NCBI RefSeq assembly: GCF_024699965.1
Contig: NZ_JAJOMZ010000004.1
Location: 1,858,001 to 1,922,000 of the forward strand
Direction: 5' to 3'
DNA from: Flavobacterium sp. J372
Lineage (GTDB): Bacteria; Bacteroidota; Bacteroidia; Flavobacteriales; Flavobacteriaceae
DNA: 64,000 nt
A program made the translations under genes and the position numbers. A model generated the notes under the pieces. It saw only the letters and a program-made list of their open reading frames with translations. It made no database searches and was not told the DNA's origin. Shown in pieces: positions 17,626 to 26,938 of the stretch. The first letter of the stretch is position 1. Every line of letters starts with the position of its first letter.

Positions 17626-19672
17626 TTTTTGGAATTTAATATCAGAATACTGTATAGAAATACCCGCCATACAGCGTGATTACGCACAAGGAAGAAAATC
17701 CGAAAGCAGAATTGCAAACGCTCTTATAGATGATTTATTTAGAACCTTAATCAGTCTCGAAGCAAAAAAGATCAATCTTCATTTTGTGTATGGTAAAGTT
17801 GAAAATGGGCATTTAATTCCTCTTGACGGTCAGCAAAGATTAACGACATTGTTTTTATTGCATTGGTTTCTTTCTATTAATAATACAAATGAAATAACGA
17901 AAAAGACATTATCGAAATTTACTTATGAAACTAGACCCAGTACAGAAGATTTTTGTTTTAAGTTAATCAAAGAAGATTTCTTATTTGAAGAAAACATAAA
18001 AATCAGCGAACAAATTGAAAATTCGAAGTGGTTTTTCTTGTCTTGGAAAAATGATCCAACAATAACTTCAATGTTAAATATGTTAGATATTATTCAAAGT
18101 AAATTTGGGCATCCAAATAAAACCATGTTTACGAAGTTAACTAGTGAGGATTGTCCCATTCAATTTCATTTCTTACCATTAGAGAAGTTTAAATTAGATG
18201 ATAAAATTTATGTAAAGATGAATTCTAGAGGAAAACCTCTAACTGATTTTGAAAACTTTAAAGCTAACTTTTCTGTTCTTTTCGATATCGATAATAAGTC
18301 AAAATTTGACAATGAATGGTTAGACATCTTTTGGAAATTTGAAAAAACAAAAAACCATATAAGTATAAAAGATGTGGACGCTAAATATTTAAATTTTATC
18401 AAGAATGCGACTTTAAGTTTTTATGTTGAAACTAATGATATTGATAAAAAAGCTAAAGATAACTTCAACATATTTGATGAATATAAAAATGTATATTTTC
18501 CAGGTTCACCATATTTATGGCAGATATCTAAAGTATTAGATGCTCTAACCTCATTTAAGGATGAAAAACAATATCTTGAACGTTTTTAGAAGACGATCCT
18601 GAATATTCGGAAAGGCTTAGATACTATGCCGTTATGCAGTTTTTTATAAAAAAGGTAACTTGAACGGGTCAAATAGTGAGTGCTTCGAGAAATGGATGAG
18701 GGTTAGCATAAATCTTATCAATAATACTTTAATTCAAAGCCCTGATACATTCTACAGAGCAGTTCGTTCTATCAAAAGGCTAAGCGACAACTTACATAAC
18801 CTTTATGAATACCTTTCTAATGTAGAAACTAAAATCGAGGGCTTTTTGCAGAGGCAGATTGACGAAGAAAAATTAAAAGCAGCTCTGATATTAAAGGATG
18901 AAAATTGGAAAAATGAAATTTATAGTGCTGAACTACATAATTATTTTTCAGGACAAATTGGATTTATACTTGAGTTTTCGAAAAAGAAAATGATTACGAT
19001 TTGGAATTATTTAAAAATTATTCGTCCAAATTAAAAACTCTTTTTAGTGCTGAATTTAAGGATAATCATAATTGTTTATTTCAAAGAGCATTATTGACTT
19101 TTGGGGACTACTTGGTTTCAATAAATTACTGTAAAACATTCTGTACATTTAATTCCAGTTTACGAGATAAAATGGATAATTGGCGTAAAGTTTTTGAAGA
19201 TTCTAAAAGGAAATTTTTTTTAAAAGAGTTACTAGACTTCATAAGTATAGATACGATTAAGAGTGATTTGCAAAAGATAATCAGTAATTATATAGAGGAT
19301 GATTGGAAGGGCATTTTCATTAAAAATAAAGGTATATTAGAATATTGCGATAAATACAGAATTAGTCATACTGGAAACAAAGTATTGTTATCAAGGAGTC
19401 CAGCTGACAACTGGCGGAGACACGCGGATTTGTATTCATTTGCGTTGTTCTTAGAACTAAAAAAGGAAAATAAAAATGTTGAATATCGCGATAGTTCAGA
19501 TGAGACACCATGGATTTTTATTGATTGGAAAGGAAAATCTTATTACATACAGGAAGAAGGTAGCAATTATACCTTTGGTTATTGTATCGGAAATAATGAT
19601 GCTAAAGGACTTACCGAAATGCAGCAGTTTGTTGAGGAAATAATTTCCAAAAAGAGTTTGAACAAACTATAA
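17606..19672 (+). CDS. DUF262 family protein, partner of the upstream DUF262/HNH gene, three frameshifts
   Basis: About 689 residues in three main frames, joined by one added base each at 18583-18587, 18648-18653 and 18987-18990. The N-terminal DUF262 domain has I-P-A-I-Q-R-D-Y-A-Q-G and [11 protein letters not shown] near residue 75, and K-M-N-S-R-G-K-P-L-T near 205. No HNH motif is visible in the C-terminal part, so it may act as an NTP-sensing partner of the upstream nuclease. Very AT-rich, like its neighbour. Confidence 0.72.
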
Positions 19673-19678
19673 TAGCAA

Positions 19679-19981
19679 TTATTTAAACATTAGCTCAATC
19701 TCACTTCTGCACCCAGGATGGTAGCAGGGTGTATAACGGATATAACCCATAACCTGAAGCTCCTTAAAATATTTATGGTATGTTGGTAAAGTCTTGATAT
19801 GTGAAAGTGCCATGATCTTACTACGGCTGACCTTGATAATTTTAGGTTGCCCCTGCTTGTAACCAAGGTACAAGATGGCACTAAGCAATGCAAAATGCCA
19901 AACGTTCAGGGAGTTATCACGTTCAAAAAGTTTCAGGTATTTTAATAAGCTTTGCAATTCCATAAGGTGGCTATTTGTCAT
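19679..19981 (-). CDS. Small mobile-element protein, winged-helix-like
   Basis: 100 residues. The middle (S-R-S-K-I-M-A-L-S-H-I-K-T-L-P-T-Y-H-K) then L-Q-V-M-G-Y-I-R-Y looks like a winged helix-turn-helix. Proteins like this sit beside the excisionase-like gene in Bacteroidetes mobile elements; its start overlaps that gene by 11 bp. Function not established. Confidence 0.55.
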   Translation of the reverse strand: MTNSHLMELQSLLKYLKLFERDNSLNVWHFALLSAILYLGYKQGQPKIIKVSRSKIMALSHIKTLPTYHKYFKELQVMGYIRYTPCYHPGCRSEIELMFK

Positions 19982-20243
19982 TGAACAAATTCATGATGTC
20001 GGCCTTACTGTAGTAATAGGAACCCAGTACTTTTTTAAAGCGTATTTTACCGGTAACCCGGAGGTTCTGCAACGAACCGGCCGATATATCCAGTAGTTTA
20101 CGTACCCCACGGCTTTTGAGCCAATCCAGTACGGGTTTATTTTGCTGCTCCTTTTTAGACTCTTCAATGATTTTACGGAAAGCATCCATCATGACAAGGC
20201 CGAACTGCCTTAAGTCATCTTTTGTAACATACTCGCTCATCAT
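19971..20243 (-). CDS. Excisionase-like helix-turn-helix protein
   Basis: 90 residues. The C-terminal half, V-R-K-L-L-D-I-S-A-G-S-L-Q-N-L-R, K-I-R-F-K-K-V-L-G-S-Y-Y-Y and A-D-I-M-N-L, is the HTH_17 MerR/excisionase fold common in Bacteroidetes elements. It may control excision or transfer genes. The start could also be the second Met at 20240. Confidence 0.65.
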   Translation of the reverse strand: MMSEYVTKDDLRQFGLVMMDAFRKIIEESKKEQQNKPVLDWLKSRGVRKLLDISAGSLQNLRVTGKIRFKKVLGSYYYSKADIMNLFNDK

Positions 20244-20350
20244 TATTACATTTTCAGTTCATAGCCCTAAAATAGTTTTACTAATGGCTGGCTGTGTATC
20301 TCTGCCACTTAGAGGCAGTACATGTCCTTAACTGGTATTGGAAACCAAAA

Positions 20351-20390
20351 AAGGCACTCCCTTCCTTTGTCGGGAAAGCCTTTTTTTAGC
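20351..20390. terminator. Terminator-like hairpin between the HTH and relaxase genes
   Basis: Stem AGGC/GCCT with an inner CCC/GGG pairing, A run on the left and T run on the right. Confidence 0.5.
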
Positions 20391-20469
20391 CCGGTATTGC
20401 CAATTTACAGCTATGCTCCTTCGTCGCTCCGCTGCAAAACGGCAGGCTGTTTTTAGTGAGATAGTCCGT

Positions 20470-21753
20470 CTATCTCCTAAATCCTTTTGATTTCTTTTTC
20501 ATTTGCCTTGCAAATGCTTCTTCTTCTTCATAATCTTCGCCCTGTGTTTGCGGCAGCAAACCTCCAAATATGTCTGATAGCGCATTAGCAGCATCCGAGA
20601 GGTTTGGATTTGTTTTTTCAGATTGAGAAGATGTGTTATCTCCAACTGTTGGATTAGTAATAGCTGATTTCACATTGTTTGGATTTTGTAAATGAATCTT
20701 CGGTTTGTTACCATTATTCCACCACTCGTTGAAACCGCTAGCACTTAAATTTTTAGCAAGCTGCGATCCGTTCCATACGCTCCGGGATTTGTGGTCAATA
20801 AATGTTATACCATATATTCTTTTATCGGCTGTCCAGCGGACAACCGTATTAATACCTGCATCTCTCAAGCTCGCTTTAAACTCATTTTCATTTTTGGTTG
20901 CTAATATTGCCTTTTCAATGGTAGTTTTGAGTGCTGACCTCCTTGGGCTTTTTTGCAGTTGTGCTTTGGACGCAGCAAAGTGCGATAGTAGTTCAGTATA
21001 ACCCGCACCTTTTCCGAATAATGAAGCCTTGAACGGATTACTTACTTTTTCTCCTTTTTCATTCAGCGCAAAATAGACCAGCCCCTGCCGGGCTTTCCCG
21101 TTGTACTGTCCTTTCACTTCTTCGGCGGTAATATTGAACAATGACAGCAGTGCGTTGTACGTGCCAAGCGTGGTATATTGGTAGTATTTCGGCAGGTAAC
21201 GGATAACCGCAGCCATCTGGCTTTTGACATCGCCTGCTTTATAATTTACTGGTTTAAAAATAGGTTCGGTTCGGATTTGCTTTTTTTCAATAGCATTTTT
21301 CAGGTTGTACGTTTGTTCCAGTTCCCTACAGGCCGCCATCGATTTTCTCTTTTCGAAGGCATCGGATATTTTCCTTCCCTCTTCATCCACACAGACCGTT
21401 ACAATATGGATATGGCTGCGCTCAATATCGTTATGCCTGAACACAATGAACGGTTGTTTGCCGTAGCCCATTTTGTCCATATAGTCTTTAGCAATGGCTT
21501 TATAGTCGTTATTGTTTACCCTGTCATCAGGATCCGGGTTGAGTGAGATGTGCACCACCGGCTTTTCTGTTTTTCTGTTGTCTGCAAGATATGCCTGGAA
21601 TGAATTAGAGATTTGAGAAATGGTAAACGTACCATCCGGTGATTCGACAATTTTCTGTCCTGCTAATACCGTTGCGGTATTGTTCTTTACCTTATCCATA
21701 TTGTAGGACAATGCCCCAAACAAACTTTTGCCCCTGCCAATCTTCGCTATCAT
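20470..21753 (-). CDS. mobB: Relaxase / mobilization nuclease
   Basis: 427 residues. The PF03432 relaxase domain fills the N-terminal half: start M-I-A-K-I-G-R-G-K-S-L-F-G-A-L-S-Y-N, V-H-I-S-L-N-P-D-P-D-D near 85, and the metal-binding triad R-H-N-D-I-E-R-S-H-I-H-I near 125-137. The C-terminal half is variable and ends in a basic K-K-K-S-K-G-F-R-R tail. It nicks oriT and leads the strand during transfer. It follows mobC by 3 bp, the usual Bacteroidetes mobilisation pair. Confidence 0.85.
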   Translation of the reverse strand: MIAKIGRGKSLFGALSYNMDKVKNNTATVLAGQKIVESPDGTFTISQISNSFQAYLADNRKTEKPVVHISLNPDPDDRVNNNDYKAIAKDYMDKMGYGKQPFIVFRHNDIERSHIHIVTVCVDEEGRKISDAFEKRKSMAACRELEQTYNLKNAIEKKQIRTEPIFKPVNYKAGDVKSQMAAVIRYLPKYYQYTTLGTYNALLSLFNITAEEVKGQYNGKARQGLVYFALNEKGEKVSNPFKASLFGKGAGYTELLSHFAASKAQLQKSPRRSALKTTIEKAILATKNENEFKASLRDAGINTVVRWTADKRIYGITFIDHKSRSVWNGSQLAKNLSASGFNEWWNNGNKPKIHLQNPNNVKSAITNPTVGDNTSSQSEKTNPNLSDAANALSDIFGGLLPQTQGEDYEEEEAFARQMKKKSKGFRR

Positions 21754-21756
21754 GGC

Positions 21757-22188
21757 TTACTTATTCAGATGGTTCGCTTCAAATTCAATAGTCAGTTCAA
21801 TGATCTTCTGGCCTAACCTAGCAAGTTCAATGGTTTGGTTTTCCAGTTTGTATAACGCTGCTGCCGCTTTTTTCTCTGTGAAATTATTGTAGAGCATTTT
21901 TACAACTTGGTTATAGTTGACTCTAATGGCACGGAACTGCGCAAACAACCCCGTCAGCTTTACATGATAGTCCATTGCAGCCTTATCGATTTTTACTGTA
22001 GTAATGGTCTTTTGAAAAATGCAGGCAGCGATAAAATGCGCCATCACGTTCATACCCGATTGCTCAAATAAGGTCAGGAACTTTGCATTTTCAACAGCCG
22101 TCAGGCTGATGGAATAACGGAACGAGGCAGGGTCGTCTTTTGGATGCCTACCACCTTTATGCTTTTTATGTGTACCGTTACTGTCCAC
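21757..22188 (-). CDS. mobC: Mobilization accessory protein (MobC-like)
   Basis: 143 residues. Basic start H-K-K-H-K-G-G-R-H-P-K, then F-R-Y-S-I-S-L-T-A-V-E-N, a ribbon-helix-helix-like segment, and a helical end, matching the MobC/MobA accessory proteins encoded before Bacteroidetes relaxases. It assembles the relaxosome at oriT. oriT is expected near its 5' side. Confidence 0.75.
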   Translation of the reverse strand: MDSNGTHKKHKGGRHPKDDPASFRYSISLTAVENAKFLTLFEQSGMNVMAHFIAACIFQKTITTVKIDKAAMDYHVKLTGLFAQFRAIRVNYNQVVKMLYNNFTEKKAAAALYKLENQTIELARLGQKIIELTIEFEANHLNK

Positions 22189-22223
22189 TATTATTCCTTT
22201 TTAGTCTTTCTGCCAGTATTGGA

Positions 22224-22382
22224 ATGAAGATAACTATTGATCTAATCAGTAAATCGCTTCTTGCGATTTATGGCATTGGTTGGCTTTTAATAGGTTTGGA
22301 AAAGAAACTTTTCCCAAGTAAACCGATAAAAGCAAGCGAAGGTATTGCTGTCAATCCAAAAAGACAAAAGACTACGGCATAA
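22224..22382 (+). CDS. Possible small membrane protein
   Basis: 52 residues with one hydrophobic helix (L-L-A-I-Y-G-I-G-W-L-L-I-G-L) and a basic tail. Divergent from mobC. No family recognised. The 212 bp after it hold no other clear gene and could hold oriT. Confidence 0.35.
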   Translation: MKITIDLISKSLLAIYGIGWLLIGLEKKLFPSKPIKASEGIAVNPKRQKTTA

Positions 22383-22594
22383 TGGCTTTGCTCGCCCACT
22401 CACAAACCCACCCCCTTGGGACTTATTCCGTTTCCTTTTGCTTTTTCCGCATTGCCTGCACCTTGTTATTGCTTTCTTTTTTCGGTTTTCTTTTGGGAAA
22501 AAGTTATGCGGAGCGCAAGCGTAGCAGGACTGTATCAGATTAGAGAATTGGAAGGAGATACAAAACGATTGTATTATTATTAAATTCAAAAATT

Positions 22595-23635
22595 ATGGAC
22601 ATAATTTAAATTTCAACACTGAGACAGGACAGCACGCTTTTATGAGCGTAAAGCAGACCACATGGCACGGACTTGGGCAGATAGTAGAAGACTACCCGAA
22701 AAGCCGTGAAGCAATAGCCTTTGCGGGCTTGGATTACGAGGTAGCCAAAGCACCGATTTTTGCAAGGGGTGCGGGCGATTTCGACAGTTACCCAGTACCC
22801 GACCAATACGCCACCTTGCGCACCGATACCAAAGCCGTGTTTGGAGTGGTCGGCAAAGACTATCAAATTGTACAAAACAGTGATGCGTTCGCCTTTTTCG
22901 ATGCCATTGTAGGCGGTGGCGAAAGCATACTCTACGAAACCGCAGGCGCACTTGGCAACGGGGAACGCATCTTTATTACGGCAAAGCTGCCTGGCTATAT
23001 CCGTGTGGGTAACGGGGACGATGTAACCAAAAAGTACATTTTCCTGACCACCTCCCACGATGGCAGCGGTTCAATTATCGCAGCCTTTACACCGTAAGGA
23101 TTGTTTGCCAAAATACGCTTAACGCTACCCTGAAAACTGCTACCAACGTGGTACGCATACGCCACACCGCAGGGGCTAAAGAACGCCTGGAGCAAGCGCA
23201 TAAAGTTATGGGCGTTGCCGATAACTTATCTGTACAATTAGAGGGCATTTTTAACCAATGGGCTAACGTGCGCATCGAAGATAAGCAGGTAAAATAGTTG
23301 ATACAGTTGGCACTTTGCCTCAACAAAGAAACCTACAACCTTTTAAAGAAAGGGGCTACTGAGGAACTATCAACGATGTACAAAAATGCCTGTGATGCTG
23401 CCTTTGAATATGCTATGGCAGACTATACCCAACAAACCGAAACGACTAAGGGAACTTTGTTCGGGGCTTATAATTGTATTACTGGCTATTATCAAAATGT
23501 TCGCGGTTTTAAAACGGATGAGGATAAACTCAAAAGTATCTGTTTGGGCGGCACAGCACAGGCACAGGGGCAAAAAGCCTTCGACCTGTGCGGGGCTTTG
23601 CCAAAGATGAGGCGGTTGCCCTGCAATTCAACTGA
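22595..23635 (+). pseudogene. DUF932 domain protein, frameshifted and with an in-frame stop
   Basis: About 345 residues when rebuilt. Family hallmarks: T-W-H-G-L-G near the start, V-V-G-K-D-Y-Q-I-V-Q-N near 90, T-T-S-H-D-G-S-G-S and R-I-V-C-Q-N-T-L-N. DUF932 proteins are common in conjugative elements and phages, with no settled function. Frames break near 22598, at 23094 and at 23597-23599, each one base short. Separately, TAG at 23295-23297 stands where the family has Gln (K-Q-L-I-Q-L-A), a substitution rather than an indel, so the gene may be truly inactive. Confidence 0.75.
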
Positions 23636-23671
23636 TAGTTAACCGCAGCCCGGAAAGCAGGGTTGCTTTTT

Positions 23672-23886
23672 TATACGTACCTGCATACGTATTCATATAA
23701 GTATGTGGGTATTTATGTATATACATACTTGTGTAATAGATATGTATTTAGATATGTACAACAATACACAGGTACATACGTATCTACGTAAATACGTATG
23801 TACGTACCAACACACATAGCTACGTACATATTTAGCTACGTAGCTAAATATTGTTGTACGGCTGCCAATACAGCGGTACAGCAATA
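23672..23886. repeat. Degenerate 4-bp phased TA repeat
   Basis: TpA steps recur every 4 bp over about 200 bp. From 23741 to 23886, about 28 of 37 positions congruent to 1 mod 4 begin a TA, and several of the rest are CA. From 23674 to 23735 the pattern is in a neighbouring phase, with TG or CA at the exceptions. TACGTA words are frequent. A run of TGGC/AGGC tetramers follows (23891-23915). It resembles a decayed tetranucleotide repeat; function unknown. Confidence 0.7.
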
Positions 23887-24094
23887 CGTCTGGCTGGCTG
23901 GCAGGCAGGCTCGGCAGCTACACAGCAAAAAAACGAGACAGCACAACATTGATACAATTGGTAACTTGACAGGCGGCATAATTTTATCTCTGATAAGCCA
24001 GCCAGTCGTGCAGCCAATATTATAGCATTGCTTTGATTCCCTGCAAGCTACAACAGATTTCAAATAGTTGCTTTACAAAGAATTTTTGCGGGTG

Positions 24095-24113
24095 GGCAGC
24101 CATCAGGGCTGCC
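24095..24113. repeat. GGCAGCC hairpin, copy 1
   Basis: GGCAGCC-ATCAG-GGCTGCC, a 7-bp perfect stem; second copy at 24380. Confidence 0.55.
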
Positions 24114-24379
24114 GACGAATATTGGTTCCTTAATATATATCCTTGCTTTACCTTATTATCGCATTGTTTTATATTTTACTTATAATTAGTACTCTTTACT
24201 AAGAATCCTTTTAGTAAAATTGGAATCAAGCTATATACTGGCTTTGCCGCTTTTATACTTTTAAAACTTTATACTTTTATTACCTACCAACAAACAACCA
24301 GGTTTGTTATATAACCAGTAAGCTTACCTGCTTTATACCTGTAAGGGAAGGCAAATAAAGATTTACTGAATTACTGCCG

Positions 24380-24398
24380 GGCAGCCTACAGGGCTGCC
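24380..24398. repeat. GGCAGCC hairpin, copy 2
   Basis: GGCAGCC-TACAG-GGCTGCC, the same stem as at 24095 with a slightly different loop. Confidence 0.55.
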
Positions 24399-24481
24399 AT
24401 CAAGGGGTAAACTTGATTAGTTTATTGAATTTATTACTCCATTTTTCCTGGTGGAAAAATTATTTGTTCCGAACAAAAGAA

Positions 24482-24500
24482 AAAGGGCGTGAAGCCCTTT
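24482..24500. terminator. Terminator-like hairpin AAAGGGC/GCCCTTT
   Basis: 7-bp stem with a 5-nt loop in AT-rich flanks; no gene ends just before it on +, so its role is uncertain. Confidence 0.35.
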
Positions 24501-24544
24501 CCAATTTTAAAACCATTTCTAAAAATGTTGCCGCGTAGCAACAG

Positions 24545-24595
24545 CAAGTTGTGTTCTAAGCTGCTTGAAATCCTTCAGCAGCTTAAAACAACTTG
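24545..24595. repeat. Long imperfect palindrome, candidate oriT or replication site
   Basis: Arms 24545-24565 and 24577-24595 pair as CAAGTTGT...AAGCTGCT with a small bulge, and the pairing continues into the loop (CTGCTTGAA against TTCAGCAG). Followed by CAACTTGCCC and a G run. The size suits a protein-binding site such as oriT, but there is no direct evidence. Confidence 0.35.
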
Positions 24596-24695
24596 CCCTT
24601 GCGCAGGGGGCTAAAAAATCTCCATAGTCGATTTTTGATGCGAGTCGCCAAACTTTTATTTTTATTGGTTTATTTTTTATTACAGAAACCGCCTT

Positions 24696-25046
24696 CTAGC
24701 TTTTGCTGCTTTTTAGTTCCTCCAGTTTCAAATAGAGTCGATGGCAGTTATCCAAAACCTCAGATTCATTCAGGGGTAATAGTTGGGATGCTATTCTCAA
24801 AACACTTATCACATGGTAACCTGGCTCTGCTATCTCGCCTGAATTTGTATCACCATCGTGATACATTGCATGCATCGAAATCTTTAGAAGGTCTGAAACG
24901 GTATACATCAAGTCACTATAACTATCAAAATGCAGCCGGGCTTCAAAACTATCATTACCTGTATCCTCCGCTAATGTGTTAAACATCCACATTCTGGTCT
25001 CTGCATTAACGAACTTTTTTATCGCTTTTTTTCTTTCTTTTTTCAT
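24696..25046 (-). CDS. Hypothetical protein
   Basis: 116 residues, basic start (K-K-E-R-K-K-A-I-K-K), then a mostly helical body with M-Y-H-D-G-D and a Leu-rich end. No family recognised. It starts 25 bp after the 507-residue gene on the same strand, so probably the same operon. Confidence 0.5.
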   Translation of the reverse strand: MKKERKKAIKKFVNAETRMWMFNTLAEDTGNDSFEARLHFDSYSDLMYTVSDLLKISMHAMYHDGDTNSGEIAEPGYHVISVLRIASQLLPLNESEVLDNCHRLYLKLEELKSSKS

Positions 25047-25071
25047 GGTAACTTTCTTTTAAGATGTTCCT

Positions 25072-26595
25072 TTAATCATTAATTTGGACAGTAATTTGTT
25101 CCAGTCTTTCCAATTCTTTGTTACCTATCACCAGTATCTTGTCGTAAAAATCCCTGCACTTTTGAAACATTTTGCTGCTGTCCTCAATAGTTTCCTGTCC
25201 AATATTTTTATGTTTGAGCATATCAATGTTGGCAGAGAGAAGTTGACTAAGCCTTCGATCTTCTTCTGAATTGGTAAATAATTTTGGTAGTTTCGGTATG
25301 CAATCCAATAGCCTTATTAAGTAATTAGTGGAATATATATTGGGGTGGTAGCCCATAAAAAGGCCAATTAATCCCACAGCCATTTGCTGCACCGCCTGTT
25401 GCATTAGGATATTAAGAATAATCGGTTGTTCTGTATGAACCAGTGCAAGAAATCCCTCTGCCAAGCGCATGCGGTTATCCCAATAGTTTTTACTAAAGGT
25501 TAAATCCCTTTCAGCTGCCACAGGTATCTCATAGAATGGATGGTCGGGATTGTTGTACACTTCCAGTCCATTCCGTACTACAGCATTAACAAAGTGCTTT
25601 TGGTTTACAGTTTGGTTACGCAGGTATTGCGACCTGTGTTGCAGGATGGTTACCATATACTTTCCTGCGAACTTCTTTTTAATCAAAGCCTGCAATTCGG
25701 GTACAATATTTTGCCGGTGCTCACTATTTAAAACCAGCAGGTAAAAATGATAATTTGGTAGTTCTTTGCTGAATGCTTTTTGCTTTTTATAGGAACTGGT
25801 AACCGAATACCCTAAGCAGTAAATGGCCCGAACTTTTACAAAGCCTCTGATAATTTCTGAAATTTCGACAAGCGCGCTGTCTACAAAATAATTTGTAGAC
25901 AGCTTCTCTTTAAGTATCGAAGCACCGCCATTTAGGGACTGATTAAACCCTTTAAATTTTGATTTCGTACCTGCCAAATACCGGTAATAATAGTTTTCGA
26001 GTTCTGCATATAGATGCTGGTATTTTGCTTCAGCTTGTTCAAGAACTGATTTTTCTACAGACTCGATGGGATGCTTTTTTATAGAACTATTGTAGGCTGC
26101 TTGTAGTGGAATCAATATTTCTTCTCCTTCCTTGGTTTGAATATCTAGTATGTCCCTTAGTTCAGGTGCATAATGATTGATTATGTCATACACATAATCA
26201 AACTCCGGATATTCATAATACTCTTCAAGGTAGCCGGTAAAGAAAGCAGCAAAGCACGTGTAGACACTCCAAATGGCACTATAAAGTGAGACCGTTGCAT
26301 TCTCATTCTCGTTATTTGAGATATGTGTTTGGTAGGCTTCAAACTGCCTTGTCGCACTGTTAAGGTCATCGGTAGATTGTTTATTGAACCCTTTTAACAG
26401 TCTTTCAACATTAGTATATTGAGGGAGAAAGACTTTACCTTTGGGTTCATAGTATACCAATTCAGGCAATGTGCAGTGCATTAGAAGAAAAGGACTTCCT
26501 TTTTTAAATCCTAATGTGGCAATCTTTTCATCTGAAAACCTGAATATCGTATTGGGATTCTCTCTTGCCAGCTTCTCAGAAAACCGTTCCAACAT
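25072..26595 (-). CDS. Large hypothetical protein, possible nucleotidyltransferase-like plus HEPN-like C-terminus
   Basis: 507 residues. The region near 255-345 (I-Y-C-L-G-Y-S-V-T-S, Y-H-F-Y-L-L-V-L-N, M-V-T-I-L-Q-H) resembles a degenerate nucleotidyltransferase fold. The helical C-terminus near 365-500 (L-A-E-G-F-L, I-L-M-Q-Q-A-V-Q-Q-M, N-Y-L-I-R-L-L-D) recalls HEPN domains, but the R-x4-6-H motif of active HEPN RNases is not visible. Its ATG overlaps the stop of a 57-residue gene upstream (TAATG). Function is open; the domain suggestion is tentative. Confidence 0.5.
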   Translation of the reverse strand: MLERFSEKLARENPNTIFRFSDEKIATLGFKKGSPFLLMHCTLPELVYYEPKGKVFLPQYTNVERLLKGFNKQSTDDLNSATRQFEAYQTHISNNENENATVSLYSAIWSVYTCFAAFFTGYLEEYYEYPEFDYVYDIINHYAPELRDILDIQTKEGEEILIPLQAAYNSSIKKHPIESVEKSVLEQAEAKYQHLYAELENYYYRYLAGTKSKFKGFNQSLNGGASILKEKLSTNYFVDSALVEISEIIRGFVKVRAIYCLGYSVTSSYKKQKAFSKELPNYHFYLLVLNSEHRQNIVPELQALIKKKFAGKYMVTILQHRSQYLRNQTVNQKHFVNAVVRNGLEVYNNPDHPFYEIPVAAERDLTFSKNYWDNRMRLAEGFLALVHTEQPIILNILMQQAVQQMAVGLIGLFMGYHPNIYSTNYLIRLLDCIPKLPKLFTNSEEDRRLSQLLSANIDMLKHKNIGQETIEDSSKMFQKCRDFYDKILVIGNKELERLEQITVQIND

Positions 26596-26768
26596 TATAC
26601 CGTGCTGCTTGCAGTCCTTTTTAGTATGGTTGTTACTATTGCTGGATGTTTGGTTTTACAACTTACATATATACTGCCTGCATCAATAAATGTGAGCAGG
26701 CCGTATAGCACCTCTTCCAACTGCTCCCGCATTGGAATACGATCCGGTATCCTTATTTGATACTCCAT
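26595..26768 (-). CDS. Small protein, 57 residues, translationally coupled to the large hypothetical gene
   Basis: M-E-Y-Q-I-R-I-P-D-R-I-P-M-R-E-Q followed by Y-G-L-L-T-F-I-D-A-G-S-I-Y-V. Its TAA overlaps the ATG of the next gene as TAATG, typical of coupled genes. No family recognised; it could alternatively be the N-terminus of the next protein separated by a frameshift. Confidence 0.5.
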   Translation of the reverse strand: MEYQIRIPDRIPMREQLEEVLYGLLTFIDAGSIYVSCKTKHPAIVTTILKRTASSTV

Positions 26769-26926
26769 AAAACATAATTTTGCTGTGAAACATCAGTGAA
26801 AAAGCTTATTTTTGCTTATACACAGCAAGTAACGACCTCATGGTAGCGTACCGAACCAATGCGGTTTGTATATTACCAATTAGGGGTTGTGAAATACCAA
26901 TCGAATATTTCTTACAGAATTTTGAA

Positions 26927-26934
26927 TATCTTTG
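26927..26934 (+). promoter_or_regulatory. TAnnTTTG promoter box of the XRE regulator
   Basis: TATCTTTG four bases before the ATG, giving a nearly leaderless message. Confidence 0.55.
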
Positions 26935-26938
26935 AGTT

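Larger units (their letters stand above)
23887..24695. other. Long non-coding stretch of the island
   Basis: About 800 bp with no supported gene after the phased repeat. It holds two copies of a GGCAGCC hairpin, a terminator-like hairpin and a long palindrome (listed separately), in a position where a mobilisable element could keep transfer or replication sites. Confidence 0.5.

Noticed and set aside
23693..23884. Minus-strand open frame of 63 codons
   Set aside because: It arises from the 4-bp repeat, which rarely forms stops in that frame; composition is not protein-like.
23672..24600. CRISPR array
   Set aside because: Repeats are short and unspaced by regular unique spacers; no cas genes are present anywhere in the window.
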